Assembly (NCBI RefSeq): GCF_019279795.1
Contig: NC_056725.1
Coordinates: forward strand, 1,069,201,068 to 1,069,265,067
Direction of reading: 5' to 3'
Origin: Protopterus annectens
Taxonomy: Eukaryota; Chordata; Ceratodontiformes; Protopteridae
Length of the DNA stretch: 64,000 nt
The notes under the pieces are model-generated. The model was not told the DNA's origin. It saw only the letters and a list, made by a program, of their open reading frames with translations, and made no database searches. The position numbers were made by a program, and so were the translations under genes. Below are positions 10,791 through 22,947 of the stretch, one piece after another (the stretch's first letter is position 1; each line of letters starts with the position of its first letter).

Positions 10791-12340
10791 CCAAACACCT
10801 GCCTAAAGGACAACAACTTGTGGGCAATCATTGACTCCAACTGTGATTTTACTATAACACAGTTTCAACACAGACCAAAAACAGCTGCCAGACCCATGAC
10901 AGTACCTGCATTGACAAGAAACATGGATTTTTTGAGTCAGGAAACAGACACACCAGCCAAGTATAATGTGGTCATCACACCCTATAATCAGACCAGTAGG
11001 TATGTGACCTGTGTCCTGGGGTAGAGGTTAATTGTTACATCCACCAGCATGTGGTCACAGTGCTGACCACTTGAATGTAACACAAGTACTGGATTTGTGA
11101 AGGACGTGCACATCAGAAGCCATAATAACTTCATGGTTCCCAGCCTTCAACACACCAATATCTGTGTACAGTGCACACTTCTTCAGGTCCCTCACTACAC
11201 ATCCTCCAGTGATGTGTAATGGAAGTATACCACCTTTGTCACAGTGCACTGTCATACAGCTTATTGGCCATACCTAGGTATTCTTTCTATTGAATACACA
11301 TGACTGTCTGATGGTGCGGAACACCAATCACATTGTTACATGAGATGCATGTGTGTTACCTGTTCTGCTTACACGCATACTACATACATAGTGTTTGACA
11401 ACATTAATGGCATGTATTTCTTCTGTGACAGTGTGGATTGTGCCATATGTATATATGTGTGCGTGTATATATATATATATATATATATATATTCATAAGC
11501 CATGCACACAAAGCAACTAACTTGTATTGCCCATACTGTCGCATACAGGTATAGCAGTGTCCCTCTAACACCTCCTGCAGATATTACAGTGCCAGGACAG
11601 TGTGCATGGTTACCCTCTTAGAGTTTGGCTGGATCATAATAGTTGTTCAAATAAGTGTGGGCAGGATCATCTGTTATCATGCCACATCACATATGTTATG
11701 GCAGAGGCATGCGATTAGAGTTGGTATTTCTATGATATTCTCCATGATTGTGGTTGGCTCTTGAACTGTTTTCCATTATACTTTACATGTGGCAACCTTG
11801 CTGGAGACCTCTGCTGAGACAATACTCATATTCAGGCATATCAGTTTGCACAATGCATATTCAAGCATATCAGTTTGTACAGCTTCACAATATACACCGC
11901 TCCCCAGTTGTATGTAAAATCCCTGACAGATGCCCTCTGCATTATTCATGTAAGGATGCTTATCTCACACAGATATCATCTTCATTATGTCACCTTGTGC
12001 GACACTCACATACAACACATTTGCACTGTACAGTTCATACTGTACCATATAGATATGTGCTTTGTGTTGCTACTACAACCATCTTCCATTGACATGCCCC
12101 TCTGCTGTACATGATGGTGTTTCCCCTGTCCTCTTTCCCTGTATTCAGTCCTGCAAGTCATCTGTGTACCCCTATTAAATACAGACACTTCCCCTGAGTA
12201 TCATTTTACATGACAGTCCATGTCCTGTTACAGATCATCAATGCAGCTTTAGTACAGAATGCCAAGAATGGGATATCACAATACTCTGCACTGTAGGTAC
12301 ATTGTCCTGTACTGTGTTTTGACCATGTTCTTCACATTCA
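10791..12340. other. No gene; TA tract
   Basis: No recognisable coding frame. (TA)n at about 11468-11493. A short imperfect direct repeat (ATTCA-GCATATCAGTTTG) occurs at about 11831-11880. The sequence resembles dispersed repeat DNA but I cannot assign it. Confidence 0.4.
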
Positions 12341-12790
12341 TACCTCTCAACTGTTGAGATATTCCCAGCATGTTCAGATTTTTTTCCTATCAAATATTGT
12401 GGCATTCTGCCATATCACTGGGATGATCTCTGAATTGATGTGACTCAATATTACATACATTTGAGTGCATACTTCTCAACTGTCCTTATCTGTGTAGAAT
12501 GTCCATTGCTTGTCTTATATTTGTGATCTTGTCCTCATAATAGTTTTCCTGGCAAATCATTGGCATGTCATTGCAGAGGAAAGTCATAAAATGATGACCG
12601 ACATTTGAGTTTCAAACTTTCTGCTCTTCAGGAAGTTCATGCTAATGTGCAACCTATTTCTATCAACTTCCTACATTTGGAAATGCAGTATTAAAGATCT
12701 GTCCCTATTTCTGGGCCTTTGTTTCACCATTATTTATGGTTTTGTCCAGATTTCTTGGTCTAGCAGGTTGTGAGTGTTCCATTCTAACAC
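12341..12790. repeat. Old dispersed repeat with CTCTCAACTGT motif
   Basis: Contains TACCTCTCAACTGTTGAG at 12342 and again TACTTCTCAACTGTCCTTAT at 12469, followed by CTGTCCCTATTTCTGGGCC at about 12699. Such words recur in non-coding dispersed repeats of several vertebrates. Non-coding; family not named. Confidence 0.35.
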
Positions 12791-13560
12791 ATTTCTATGT
12801 GATATCTATTACTATATTATTATTATATTATTATATCTATATATTATATATATATTCACTATCTGAGCAATCTGTCTGTGTTTAAATTCTCTACATATTA
12901 ATGTGGACTTTTTCTCCCCAGGCCTCGGCTGAAAAAGGACAGCTTGTCCAGTCAGACTTTCTCAGTAAACAAATGTAAAATAAACAAATAAATGGCAAAT
13001 AAATGGTTCATAAGTTAAATCGTTACTGGCCATATGATTTTTACCATCCCCTGTTGTTCAGTCTTCCTCCCCTGTGGTATAGGATAAGCTTCATCATTCA
13101 TATTCTCCCTTGTCTCTTAGCAATTTCTTTTCTTTTCTGTTTATCACGGACCTTATGCCCAATGTCTACAAAAACTTTGTTATAATAATCAAATTTAATA
13201 TCAAATATGAAATAATTTTTAATGCCGATCAAGTTTATCTATATCATGAATTAACATATCCATGTCCTCAAGGTTAAATTTGATTAAAAGTTCCATAAGT
13301 TCACAGCCTTGCTTATCAAACAAGCATAGCAACTGTTTATGTAGTTCAGTGCATGCTTTTAAGACCCTTTGGTACTCTTCCCATTTTTATGCACTTTTTA
13401 AAATAAACATTTTCCAACTGTAGTTTGCAATATTTGAACAGTTTGTCCCAAAATGACTTGTTTCATATATACCTTATCCAACCATTTTTGCAAATAATTC
13501 CAATTGTCTGCCCTTCAGCTACAACTCATGCCACCATTTCTCTCTGTAATTTCCTCATTC
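12791..13560. other. No gene seen
   Basis: AT-rich, with a small TATTAT/TATATA stretch at about 12810-12856. No motif-bearing frame. Confidence 0.5.
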
Positions 13561-13659
<99 letters not shown>

Positions 13660-13672
13660 TGCGTGCGTGCGT
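13561..13672. repeat. (TA)n-(TG)n compound microsatellite
   Basis: About 25 TA units followed by TG/CGTG units. Reading frames through it are low-complexity artefacts. Confidence 0.97.
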
Positions 13673-13689
13673 GTATACAAACATACACA

Positions 13690-14175
13690 TTTTTTAAGCA
13701 TGAGCGTTAATGCCCTTCTAGCCTGGTAATATAGCAAAACAGCTATTCCCATAATAAGTGTAAAGGCTATTCTTAAAAATATCTAAACTAGAGTTTGCTT
13801 TAATGTAATTTGGTAGTCTGTTCCATGCATCAGCTGCTCACTCAGAGAACCAATTAGTACACTTCTCGATCCTATAGATCTTCAACAATAGGTTTTCTGT
13901 CGATTCTCTACTACTTTTTGATAACCCCAAACATTACCAGAGATAGGTGTCTTTTAATGCCTTCTATACCTGAATAAGATCTCCTCCTAAATAGCTGTAT
14001 GAGATACTGTAAAAGTTCAGATATTTTAGTCTTTCAAAATAACTTGAATTTTCACAACCATGGATGCCTTTAGTATATTTCAGCTGTACTCTTTCCAGAT
14101 TATTCATGCTTGTTTTGTTATAAGGTTTCTATATTGTTATTCCATATTCAAGTTTGGGTACAATATAATTAAACA
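13690..14175 (-). pseudogene. CR1-like C-terminal region
   Basis: Minus-strand reading: [48 protein letters not shown], a gap with stops, then AADAWNRLPNYIKANSSLD and IFKNSLYTYYGNS. These are the thumb and the terminal tryptophan block of CR1-type ORF2 (WN-LP...FK). It is a different subfamily from the plus-strand copy next door, judged by the residues in the shared LYSVAYHLL/FYSISYSYL block. Stops interrupt it. No proper 3' tail was identified to its left. Confidence 0.65.
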
Positions 14176-14426
<251 letters not shown>

Positions 14427-14435
14427 AATATAGCA

Positions 14436-15482
14436 ACGGTTATTCCGCTCCACAAAGGTGGAGCCACAACAGACCCTGGGAACTATCGCCCTATAAGCCT
14501 GACTAGCTTTGTCTGCAAGGCTATGGAGTGCATCATCATGTAAGTCAATAACAGAGACATTGGGAACCTCCAAACACTGGACTCTACCCAGTTTGGCTTT
14601 GTTAAGGGCAGATTATGCCTCCTAAACCTGGTGGGCTTCTTTGAGACAGTTACGAAGGCTATAGATGAGGGAAAGGTGGTACACATAGCCTACATAGACC
14701 TCGATAAGGCCTTTGACACCATTCCCCATTCTGGTATTATAGACAAGCTCACCAGCCTGAACATAAACCCCTACATCACAAGATGGGTTGCCAACTGGCT
14801 CATGGACAAAACCGACATGGTGAGAGTTGAGGGAACTATGTCCGACTCTAAATTGGTTACAAGTGGAGTTCCCCAGGGCTCAGTCCTAGGACCCCTCCCG
14901 TTTGGCATATACTTTTCAGAGGTACAGGCAAGCCCAGGAGGACTATGGCTGTCCAAGTTCACAGACATCTGCAAACTAGGGGCTATAACTGACTCTGTGG
15001 AAGACACAGACATCCTCCAAAGGGGTCTCACTGAGATGCTACCTGGTGTCAAAATCATGGCCTCAAGCTAAATGCCAAAAAGTGCATATTCATTCCCTTT
15101 GGAAAAAACAAAGTACCCACAAACTACCACATAGGTGGTACTCCCCTAAATATGGAAGACGTAATAAGGGATCTGAAGACCCAAGTAGATACTCACCTTC
15201 GATAATCACATTGCCAAAGTGGTTAGAAAATCTTTCTATGTGGCTCACCTAATCACAAAAGAGTTTGCATCCAGATCAAAAGACGTCATCGTGCCCCTCT
15301 ACTCATCACTCATCAGACCCACCATAGAGTACAATGCCCCATTTGGGATGTAACTTACAAGACACCTGCAACAGCTGGAAAGACCACAGAAGTACCTCAC
15401 CAAGAGGATCACTGGCCTCAAACAGATGCCCTCTGCAGCTCGACTGAAGAAACTCCAGTTGTACTCGGTTGCATACCACCTA

Positions 15483-15484
<2 letters not shown>
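14436..15484 (+). pseudogene. CR1 reverse transcriptase, fingers to thumb
   Basis: Plus-strand RT starting in [15 protein letters not shown] and running through [16 protein letters not shown], a stop, [26 protein letters not shown] (motif A), NPYITRWVANWL, SGVPQGSVLGP (motif B), FTDICKLG (motif C, normally FADDCKLG), KVVRKSFYVAH, LIRPTIEYNAPFG and KRITGLKQMPSAARLKKLQ. It needs at least three frame changes. Motif C has lost the second catalytic Asp, so the enzyme would be dead even without the shifts. Both the endonuclease side and the C-terminal side are missing. The fragment begins about 17 bases after one TA tract and ends directly at another. Confidence 0.88.

Positions 15485-15567
<83 letters not shown>
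15485..15567. repeat. (TA)n microsatellite
   Basis: About 40 TA units with a GTATACA interruption at about 15524-15531; abuts the CR1 fragment. Confidence 0.97.
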
Positions 15568-15569
<2 letters not shown>

Positions 15570-15725
15570 GGAAGCTAAGCTGACCAGTCAGATCAATGTA
15601 TGTTTTACATCTGTTTAGTCATCAAGATTTGATTGACTACACAGATGGTTGACAGGTGTGAAAAAGTGCACAATTTTTGGAATTAGGTAAAATGCCCTTT
15701 CCCTGATATTGTACAATCTTGACAT

Positions 15726-16724
15726 TACCAATAGATCAGAAGGCAACCGGAAGCCTTTTAAAACCAATTTAATGTGTGCACGAAACACAGCGTGAACACA
15801 TAAATGCAGACAAAATACAGCGTTTTCGTTTCAAACACTTCATCAGATGTGGATCTAAGGTAGGTTGACAGATTAAATATCTTACTAAAGAACAGATTGA
15901 CAAATAAAAACATTCAATAAAATTACTCATTCTACTCATAAAAATTAATGAATAAATAAATAAAAATTAAAACCAATATAATAGACACTTTGAAAAGTGC
16001 AAGTCTAATACAATAAATGCTGTTAAAATCTATTTTCTAAATTGAATATAAAGAACTATGGTGGCAGATAACTTTACAAGCCACCTTTCATCCAGGCTTG
16101 AATGAGAACACTTCCATAGTACCCCTCTTAAAATGAATTAAATTAAAATTAAGGGCAGCAAAGTTATAAAATATAAAATAACATTTTCTGCATGCTTTTA
16201 TGTTTGTTTGGTATGGTTTTAATAGATTTTAACAGCATTTATTGTATAGACTTGCACTTTTCAAATTTGATTACTACAGGGAGCCAGGGTATTATTTTAC
16301 CTTCATTTCTAAGCTGGTGCTGAATTCATTCCTTATGGAGTTTTAACTTTTCTTTCTTTTACTGAATGTCATAATTTTGTTCAGAATGGTCCTCACTTGA
16401 AATGATTAAATATGAACCAACAATTTTTTATCATTGTTTTACACAGGCGTTTGCATGTTTCAATAGTGTCTATTATATTGGTTTTAATATTTGTTTATTT
16501 ATTCATTAATATCTATGAGTACTATGTGTCATTTTATTGAATGTTTTTGTTGGTCAATCTGTTCATTAGTAAGATATTTAATCTGTCAACCTACCTTAGA
16601 CCCACATCTGATTAAGTGTTTGAAATGAAAATGCTGTATTTTAATTGTCTGCATTTACTCTGTGTTTTGTGCACACATTAAATTGGTTTTAAAAGGCTTC
16701 CAGCTGGCTTCTGGTCTATTGGTA
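15726..16724. mobile_element. Foldback element with long inverted arms
   Basis: The left arm 15726-16044 is the reverse complement of the right arm 16205-16724. It starts TACCAATAGA..CAGAAG on the left and ends CTTCTGGTCTATTGGTA on the right. The right arm carries about 206 extra bases (about 16262-16468) that the left arm lacks. The unique centre is about 160 bp. Each arm contains CTGAT(G/T)AAGTGTTTGAAA(C/T)GAAAA, read outward, a signature like that near the ends of Penelope-like elements. No ORF. No clear target duplication. Confidence 0.8.
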
Positions 16725-16984
16725 CCTTGAATTTGTTTATTGGTCTCACTTTGGTACCTTTTGGCTGTTTTTTCTTATTTTCTTGCAATCTTGACGTTAT
16801 TATACATACCATTAGCAAGGGGTGTAGGGGTTAAGGGGGTTGTCCCCCCTGTTAAAAAACAATGTTTTATTCTTTTTTTGGTTATTGCTTGACACATGCT
16901 TAGTAGCTTAATAGTATGTCAACATTCACATTGTTGACATTTTCTGGTCAACATTATGGGTATCTGCATTTTGTGACAGAATTC

Positions 16985-16986
<2 letters not shown>
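16725..16986. other. No gene; G-rich hairpin remnant
   Basis: Holds GGGGTGTAGGGG..GGGGGTTGTCCCCCC at about 16819-16850, similar to the core hairpin of the foldback family at 24.6, 28 and 50 kb. Otherwise nothing recognised. Confidence 0.4.
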
Positions 16987-17070
<84 letters not shown>

Positions 17071-17102
17071 AATATATATATATATTATATATGTGTGTGT
17101 GT

Positions 17103-17143
<41 letters not shown>

Positions 17144-17145
17144 GA

Positions 17146-17210
<65 letters not shown>
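16987..17210. repeat. AC / TA / TG / TA compound microsatellite
   Basis: (AC)n to 17038, TA-rich to 17090, (TG)n to 17134, then (TA)n to about 17210. The AC and TG blocks form an imperfect inverted repeat around the TA block. Confidence 0.96.
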
Positions 17211-17215
<5 letters not shown>

Positions 17216-17369
17216 TCACACACACCAGAAAATCAATACTTTAATTACATCAAAATTCCTATCTTTATAATGCCATTTAAGTCATTAATGTAAAATATAT
17301 ATGATATTTTTACTGCAAAGGACTGTAACTACACTTCATGTACAGAAAATAGAAATTTGTTATTGTCAG

Positions 17370-17575
17370 TGGCACGACAAGTAGTGCACTCACCTTTGTT
17401 GCAGAAGGCTGTGGGTTCCCTTCTCACACCAGGTTGATTGATTATCAACACTGTAGCACAGCATACTGATGCACTCCTGAATGTGTTGTGTTTTAGATGA
17501 GATGTTAAACCAAGGACCCATCTGTCTGAGTTGTATATATCCACTGGATATACCTATGAAAAATAGTAGGGGTCA
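17370..17575 (+). mobile_element. tRNA-derived SINE-like repeat
   Basis: The plus strand has a tRNA-like head (TGGCACGACAAGTAGTGCAC, then GTGGGTTCCCTTCTCAC, a worn B box). About 80 bases on comes the block TTTAGATGAGATGTTAAACC followed by AAGGACCCATCTGTCTGAG, and near the end AGTAGGGGTCA. That block order is typical of a widely distributed fish and invertebrate SINE-like repeat. The copy is diverged. Ends are approximate. Confidence 0.6.
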
Positions 17576-17899
17576 TTTATTTTTTCCAATATGCATATTA
17601 TTCACACAAACACAAAATGAATTGTAAATATATTTACCTATTTACATTATTACTAAAGCAAAAAAAAAAAAAACACATTTCAACAAAGTTACAAATCACA
17701 TATCTTTTGACCCCACTCCTTTTTCCACAACCACCACTTGATCTTCTTCACAATATTAGGAATCATCCAATAGACATTAAAAATAATTTCTGTAAGTCGT
17801 TGATTCAGATAACCCATATACTACTAAACATTGTTTAAATAACTTTTTAACATTTCTATCCAAACCTTCATAAAATCCATATTCAATCATGTCTATATG

Positions 17900-20800
17900 T
17901 AATTGTTCATGACTTTTGAATTCAATTTAATTCACAATTTTATTTTCTATTAATACTTCACATACTTTTCTAACTCTTTTACAGTTCAGAAATACATGAA
18001 CTGAGGTTTCTAATTCCCCCGCAATAAAGACATGCCCTCTCATTTATTTTTTATAAGATATATATGCCTTCATAGGTAGCTTATTAATTTATAATCTCCA
18101 CAGAAATCTTGAAACTCTTCATTTTTCATGAACCAAACATTCCTTGATTTTATAGCTGCAATCTCCTGTTAAATTACTGTATAGTTTAATATAATAAACT
18201 TCTATCATAACATTTGTATACCAGGTTCTTCTATTACTTTCAACTTTGCTTATATTTAATTTCCATATCCTAAGTTTTTCATTGTAACATTTTACTTCTT
18301 CATTCCTCTATTCTCTTTCTCATTTACTTAAATATAGTAAATCTCATTCTTTTCTATATTTTCCATAAACAATTTTCTTATATATGCACTGTTGTCCCCA
18401 TTAATCCATTGTAGCACTCTAAATAAACTAAATGATGCACCAAACGAAATTGTATTTAATAATCCCAAACCTCATGCATCCTTGTCAACATATAATATTT
18501 CCCTCTAAAGAAGGTTCAGTATAGAACCCAAAATAAATCTAAATATTAATTTAATCAGTTGTTTTTCTATATCTAAATATCATATAAATACTTGCCATAT
18601 ATGCAATTTCCCTATCCATAATGAATTAACCAAGTGAACATTTTTATTATAAGATTATCTATATTTATTCCATATAATACTAAATTCTCTTAAATCCTGT
18701 ACACTTTTTATCCATTGTTCCTTGACACCTTGATTAGATCCAAAAATAGTTCCTAATACCGATATTCCACCAATCCCAAACTTAATGCCCTTTATTACTT
18801 TCTCTAGCCCAAATTCTATACTTTTATTACTATTTAGACACATTCCTAAGCTTTATAAACAGTCATTTTTTCTAACAATAATTTATTCTATCTTTTAACT
18901 ATTTTGGTAACTAAAATCATATCATCTGCAGAAAACATAATAATTAGATACTCAATACATTCATTTTGTATGAATCTTGCCCTATTATCTCCTCATTTAC
19001 TTGTATCACTATACAATTCATAACCATAGCAATTAACATACTACTTATAGGGCATCTTTGTTTTATTTCTCTATTCATCTTTATTTCCTCACTTAACCAT
19101 CCATTCATTTAATAGTACTATTTTTATATAGTGACTGAATTGCTTTCTGAATTTTAATACTCGTATTATAATTTTTCAACATTTCTCATAAAACTTAATG
19201 GTTTGTTGTATAAAAAGTTTTATGTATGTCTCCTATCATCATTTTGTCATTTATTTCCTTACTTTATATCATCCACTACTTTCCTGACTATAATTAATAT
19301 CTCCTGACACCCTTAGTCTTTAATTCCATATACACCATCCTCTAATACCTTATTTATTTTGTTTTCTACCTGTATTTGTAAAACTTTCATAAATATCTTA
19401 TAATCTGTATTATTTAAAACCACAGCCTCCAATTTATCATCTCCCTCTTTTCCCCTTTCTTCCAAATAAATGTTATTATTCCCTCACAAATTTGTGTATA
19501 TTGCATACCATCTAGTAACCATTTCATTTAGCACACATATATTTTTTTCTTTTTGCCTAAAATTCCTATACATTAAATATCCTATCCCATCTGGACCAGC
19601 ATCTGAACCAGTATTAATGTTCTTCAGTATTAAATCCAGTTCTGCCAAAGTAATCTGTTTATCTATATTTTCATTTATACTTTCATTAAACTTCCTTATT
19701 TCCATTTATTATTTCTCTTTAATTCCTGGTTTTTGACTGACTTTTTAAGAAATTGTGCTATAATATTCATACGTTCATGGTGTTTCTTTACTAACAACCC
19801 CTTCCCGTCTCTCATTTCTTTGATTATTCCACTATATTCTTTAACTCTTTTTTGATGGATATGGTAAGACTTCCTCTTTTTCACCTTGAACAAAATATCT
19901 TTGTTTATACAATAACCTTTTTATTTTTTCCTTATTCTTTGTATATGTTTCTGTTTCTTTCATATAATTAGCATTCTCATTTCTATCCCAAAATTCTAAT
20001 ATTCTATTTTGTAAATCCAAATAATCCCATTTTTTTTGTCTTAATAGTTTTTCCCATTTTAAATAATCGGTTTTATATTTTTCTTCAAATATTAACCACC
20101 ATTGTATCTAGTTTGGATAATACTCTCCCATAGTTAACTGTTCCTCCCATAATTGTATTATATTATCTTTTCCTTTTTGTGCCAATTAATCTCATTAATT
20201 CTTGTAATCCCCTTTTCCAAGTTTTATACACTCACTATTCTCCTCAATTTCTATCCATATAGACATATGATCTGAAAATCTTGTCTGGACTTTTTCTTCT
20301 GTCTTAAACTTTATATTATCAAACACTATCAAATAACTAATCTCAGATCTGTTATTACTTCTACAAGTATCTGTGTTTGAATTCCATAACCTTAAACCTC
20401 CAGACCTCATAATTTCTTTCATAACCTTTTTACCCTTTTAGTCAATCTTCTATACTTTTCTTAAGTCACAGTTAAAATCTCCTACTATTATAATATCCAT
20501 GTTAACTATTACATAATGAAATATCTCTCTAAATAATTTCCCCTTTCCTTATATGTTACATATGCATAAACTGCAATAATTCTATATACTTTCCTTTCAC
20601 ATCTAAAATCCACTACTCTTAGTATTCCCACTCTAACATCTATTAACAAAATACTTGTATTATATAGTATATCAATACCTGAACAAATTTAATTTCCAAT
20701 ATTACAAATTAGGCCTCCTTTCTACAAATTCTCTGTTTGAATTCTCTCATCTTTTAACCCCTTACATCTTCTAATATTGTTATATACACCTCACAACTAT

Positions 20801-20915
20801 TACACCATTCCAAAATACCAATTTTCCTAACAAAACTTTTAACATTATTAACATTAACTGATAATATTCTAAGATTATTTACTTTTCTTATTCCTAATTT
20901 AAAATACATTTTTTA
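17900..20915 (-). pseudogene. Tx1-like ORF2 (endonuclease, RT, C-terminus)
   Basis: Minus-strand blocks in order: LRILSVNVNNVKSFVRK (endonuclease start, about 20.9 kb); LRLWNSNTDTCRSNNRSEISY and RFSDHMSIWIEIEE (endonuclease end, about 20.4-20.2 kb, with Asp-His); ITLAELDLILKNINTG then AGPDGIGYLMYRNF (RT motif 0/1, about 19.6 kb); RCPISSMLIAMVMN (worn QGCPLSP, about 19.05 kb); FSADDMILVTKI (motif C with both catalytic Asp, about 18.93 kb); and GHVFIAGELETSVHVFLNC (C-terminal block, about 18.02 kb). Stops and shifts separate nearly all blocks. Confidence 0.68.
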
Positions 20916-21146
20916 TTAGTCTACCTATTCCCCTTTTTTAAAGTTCATACTGAAATCCTGCATCTTCCTTTTTCTATCCTTTACCCTCTTACCTAAAGAA
21001 TTCTTTTTTATAACTTTCCATCAATTTCTTTCTCATTGTTTACATCGGATTCTAATTCAGGTTCTCCTCTTTGAATTAATTTCCTTCTACATTTTATAAT
21101 TCATCAGATATGCTCAAAACATCTTTTTGATTTAACTCTTGTAAGT

Positions 21147-22020
21147 TCAATTCTTTTTTTTATTCCTTTTGTCTATTTCTATATTTAGTTCTTTGTCATT
21201 TTCTTCCATTAGATTTACTCCTTTTTCACTTTTATTACATCTTTTAGCATCATGACCAAATTCACCGCATGCATAACATTTTATCTTATCACAGTTACCC
21301 ATGAAATGATCTTCCTTCCCACAAAAAAAAAAAAAAAAACATGTTTTTGGATGGCCCCAATATCGAACTGCTGCTCTATTTCTGTGTAAATTTATCATAT
21401 TTGGAATATGAATCATCTTATCATTTTCCATTTTTAAAATAACATTGCATTCAGAAAGCCCCAATCCATCAACCTCTATCACCAAACATTTCTACTATAC
21501 TTTTTATTTCAGAACAAAAAAATGTTTAACAAATAATCTTTTACAATCTTTTTATCAGTCTCTGTTTGAAGTTGAATATTCACTTTCTTTTGAGTCTCTT
21601 GGAAAAAATGCTTAAGTGACCTATTTATTCTATGGATACATTACTTTTTTTTCAAATCTTCCTTAAAAAATGTTTTTTAAACTTATAGAAGTCTCAAAAA
21701 ATAAGTCACAATAAGTCTCATTTTTAATCAAAATAAACGCTCTTCTAGCGCTTTTATACCTAAAGGTACAACAGCTGTGTCCCATATCTCATGCCTGTCC
21801 GATGGCTTTTCAGTTTTACCCTGTATTTGTACTACAAATTTCTGCTTCTCCACAGTCTCTTTCTTCTTTTTTCCTCCTACTTTCTTCTTCACATTCTTCC
21901 ATACAGCATCCACAAATGAAAACTTTTCTAAACTGCTTTCTTCTTCTTCCTTAATCCGATCCATTGCCTCTCCCCATGACAGTTCATTTCTACTATCTGG
22001 ATCCTTTTCAATGATTAACC
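21147..22020 (-). pseudogene. Tx1-like ORF1 with two zinc knuckles
   Basis: An upstream piece (21964-21728) is acidic then lysine-rich: FVDAVWKNVKKKVGGKKKK, with WDTAVVPLGIKALEERL. A downstream piece (21485-21147) has MVIEVDGLGLSECNVILKM, then VRYWGHPKTC leading into a poly-Phe run made by an A18-like tract, then CGKEDHFMGNC and CYACGEFGHDAKRC. These are two CCHC knuckles, the first distorted by the homopolymer. Such Gag-like ORF1 proteins bind the LINE RNA. A frameshift lies between the two pieces and ends are approximate. Confidence 0.65.
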
Positions 22021-22440
22021 GCTACAATAAATCATCCCACAACCCTCACAACTGGAGGGTTATAACAATACATCCCTGCTCCAACTCAGCATCTTCCTCA
22101 AACAACTTCTTTTGAAACAACACTTCTGTATCCTGTGAGGGTTTGGACACCTTCCCTCGTATCTCCCCCTCTGCTAACTCTTTCTTGTCTATATTTGTCC
22201 TTCATTCCTCTGAATTTGATTCTCTGCCCTTTTACCATAACATTCCTTAATAAGGCTCAACTGCCTTTTTTCCTATTCCAACTCTGACTGCAGCACCATT
22301 ATCCGAATTGCAATCACTCTCCATACTTACTCCTGGTTTCTCCAAACCATCTTCATGCTTGGACCAGAAACCAGAAGTGCTACCAGAATCAGTGCCCCCA
22401 TACACTATGAAAGTGAGAGTATGCGAACTCCCTGATGACC

Positions 22441-22876
22441 TGGCTAAATTTCCCCTAGTAGCATAAATTATACTGTGGACTATCCTGAAAAGAGGCTACT
22501 AGCCTAGTGGGACTAACCTGATTCTCAAAAGGTAGATCAAAACTTTATTACATATCCTAAAATTAAAACTGCCGTGTCACACATTCTACACCATCTGAGA
22601 CATAACAAATATTTCAGACAACAACCAGGGAAAATGGAAGCATGTGCTGTAGAAAAAGACCAAAAGCTGTAAAATTCAGCACATGATGCCCAATGAAGTA
22701 CAGCACACAGGTTTATCCAGGGACAGCAGACCATGAAGTAAAACAAAATATTTCAGATGACAACATTATTAGCAACATAAATGATTATGAGGGGGGCATT
22801 GTCCTGAGACCCCCTTAATTATAAATATTTATTCCATGAGAATACAACTGTGAACAAAGTAAAACATCCGTGTGTG

Positions 22877-22947
<71 letters not shown>

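Larger units (their letters stand above)
17650..22440 (-). mobile_element. Decayed Tx1-like L1 LINE
   Basis: An L1-group element on the minus strand with ORF1 (zinc-knuckle type) at about 22.0-21.1 kb, the ORF2 endonuclease from about 20.9 kb, RT at about 19.9-18.9 kb and a C-terminal CCHC-type region at about 18.0 kb. Zinc-knuckle ORF1 plus this RT wording suggests the Tx1 branch and not the mammalian-like L1 at 34-44 kb. The sequence is very AT-rich with many stops. 5' sequence from about 22.0 to 22.44 kb is probably leader. Boundaries are approximate; no target duplication found. Confidence 0.7.

Noticed and set aside
15800..15870. Hammerhead ribozyme (CTGATGA...GAAAC) in the foldback arm
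   Set aside because: The bases between CTGATGA and GAAAC do not form a stem II hairpin, and no convincing stems I and III were found by eye. Kept only as a Penelope-like word. A covariance-model search would settle it.
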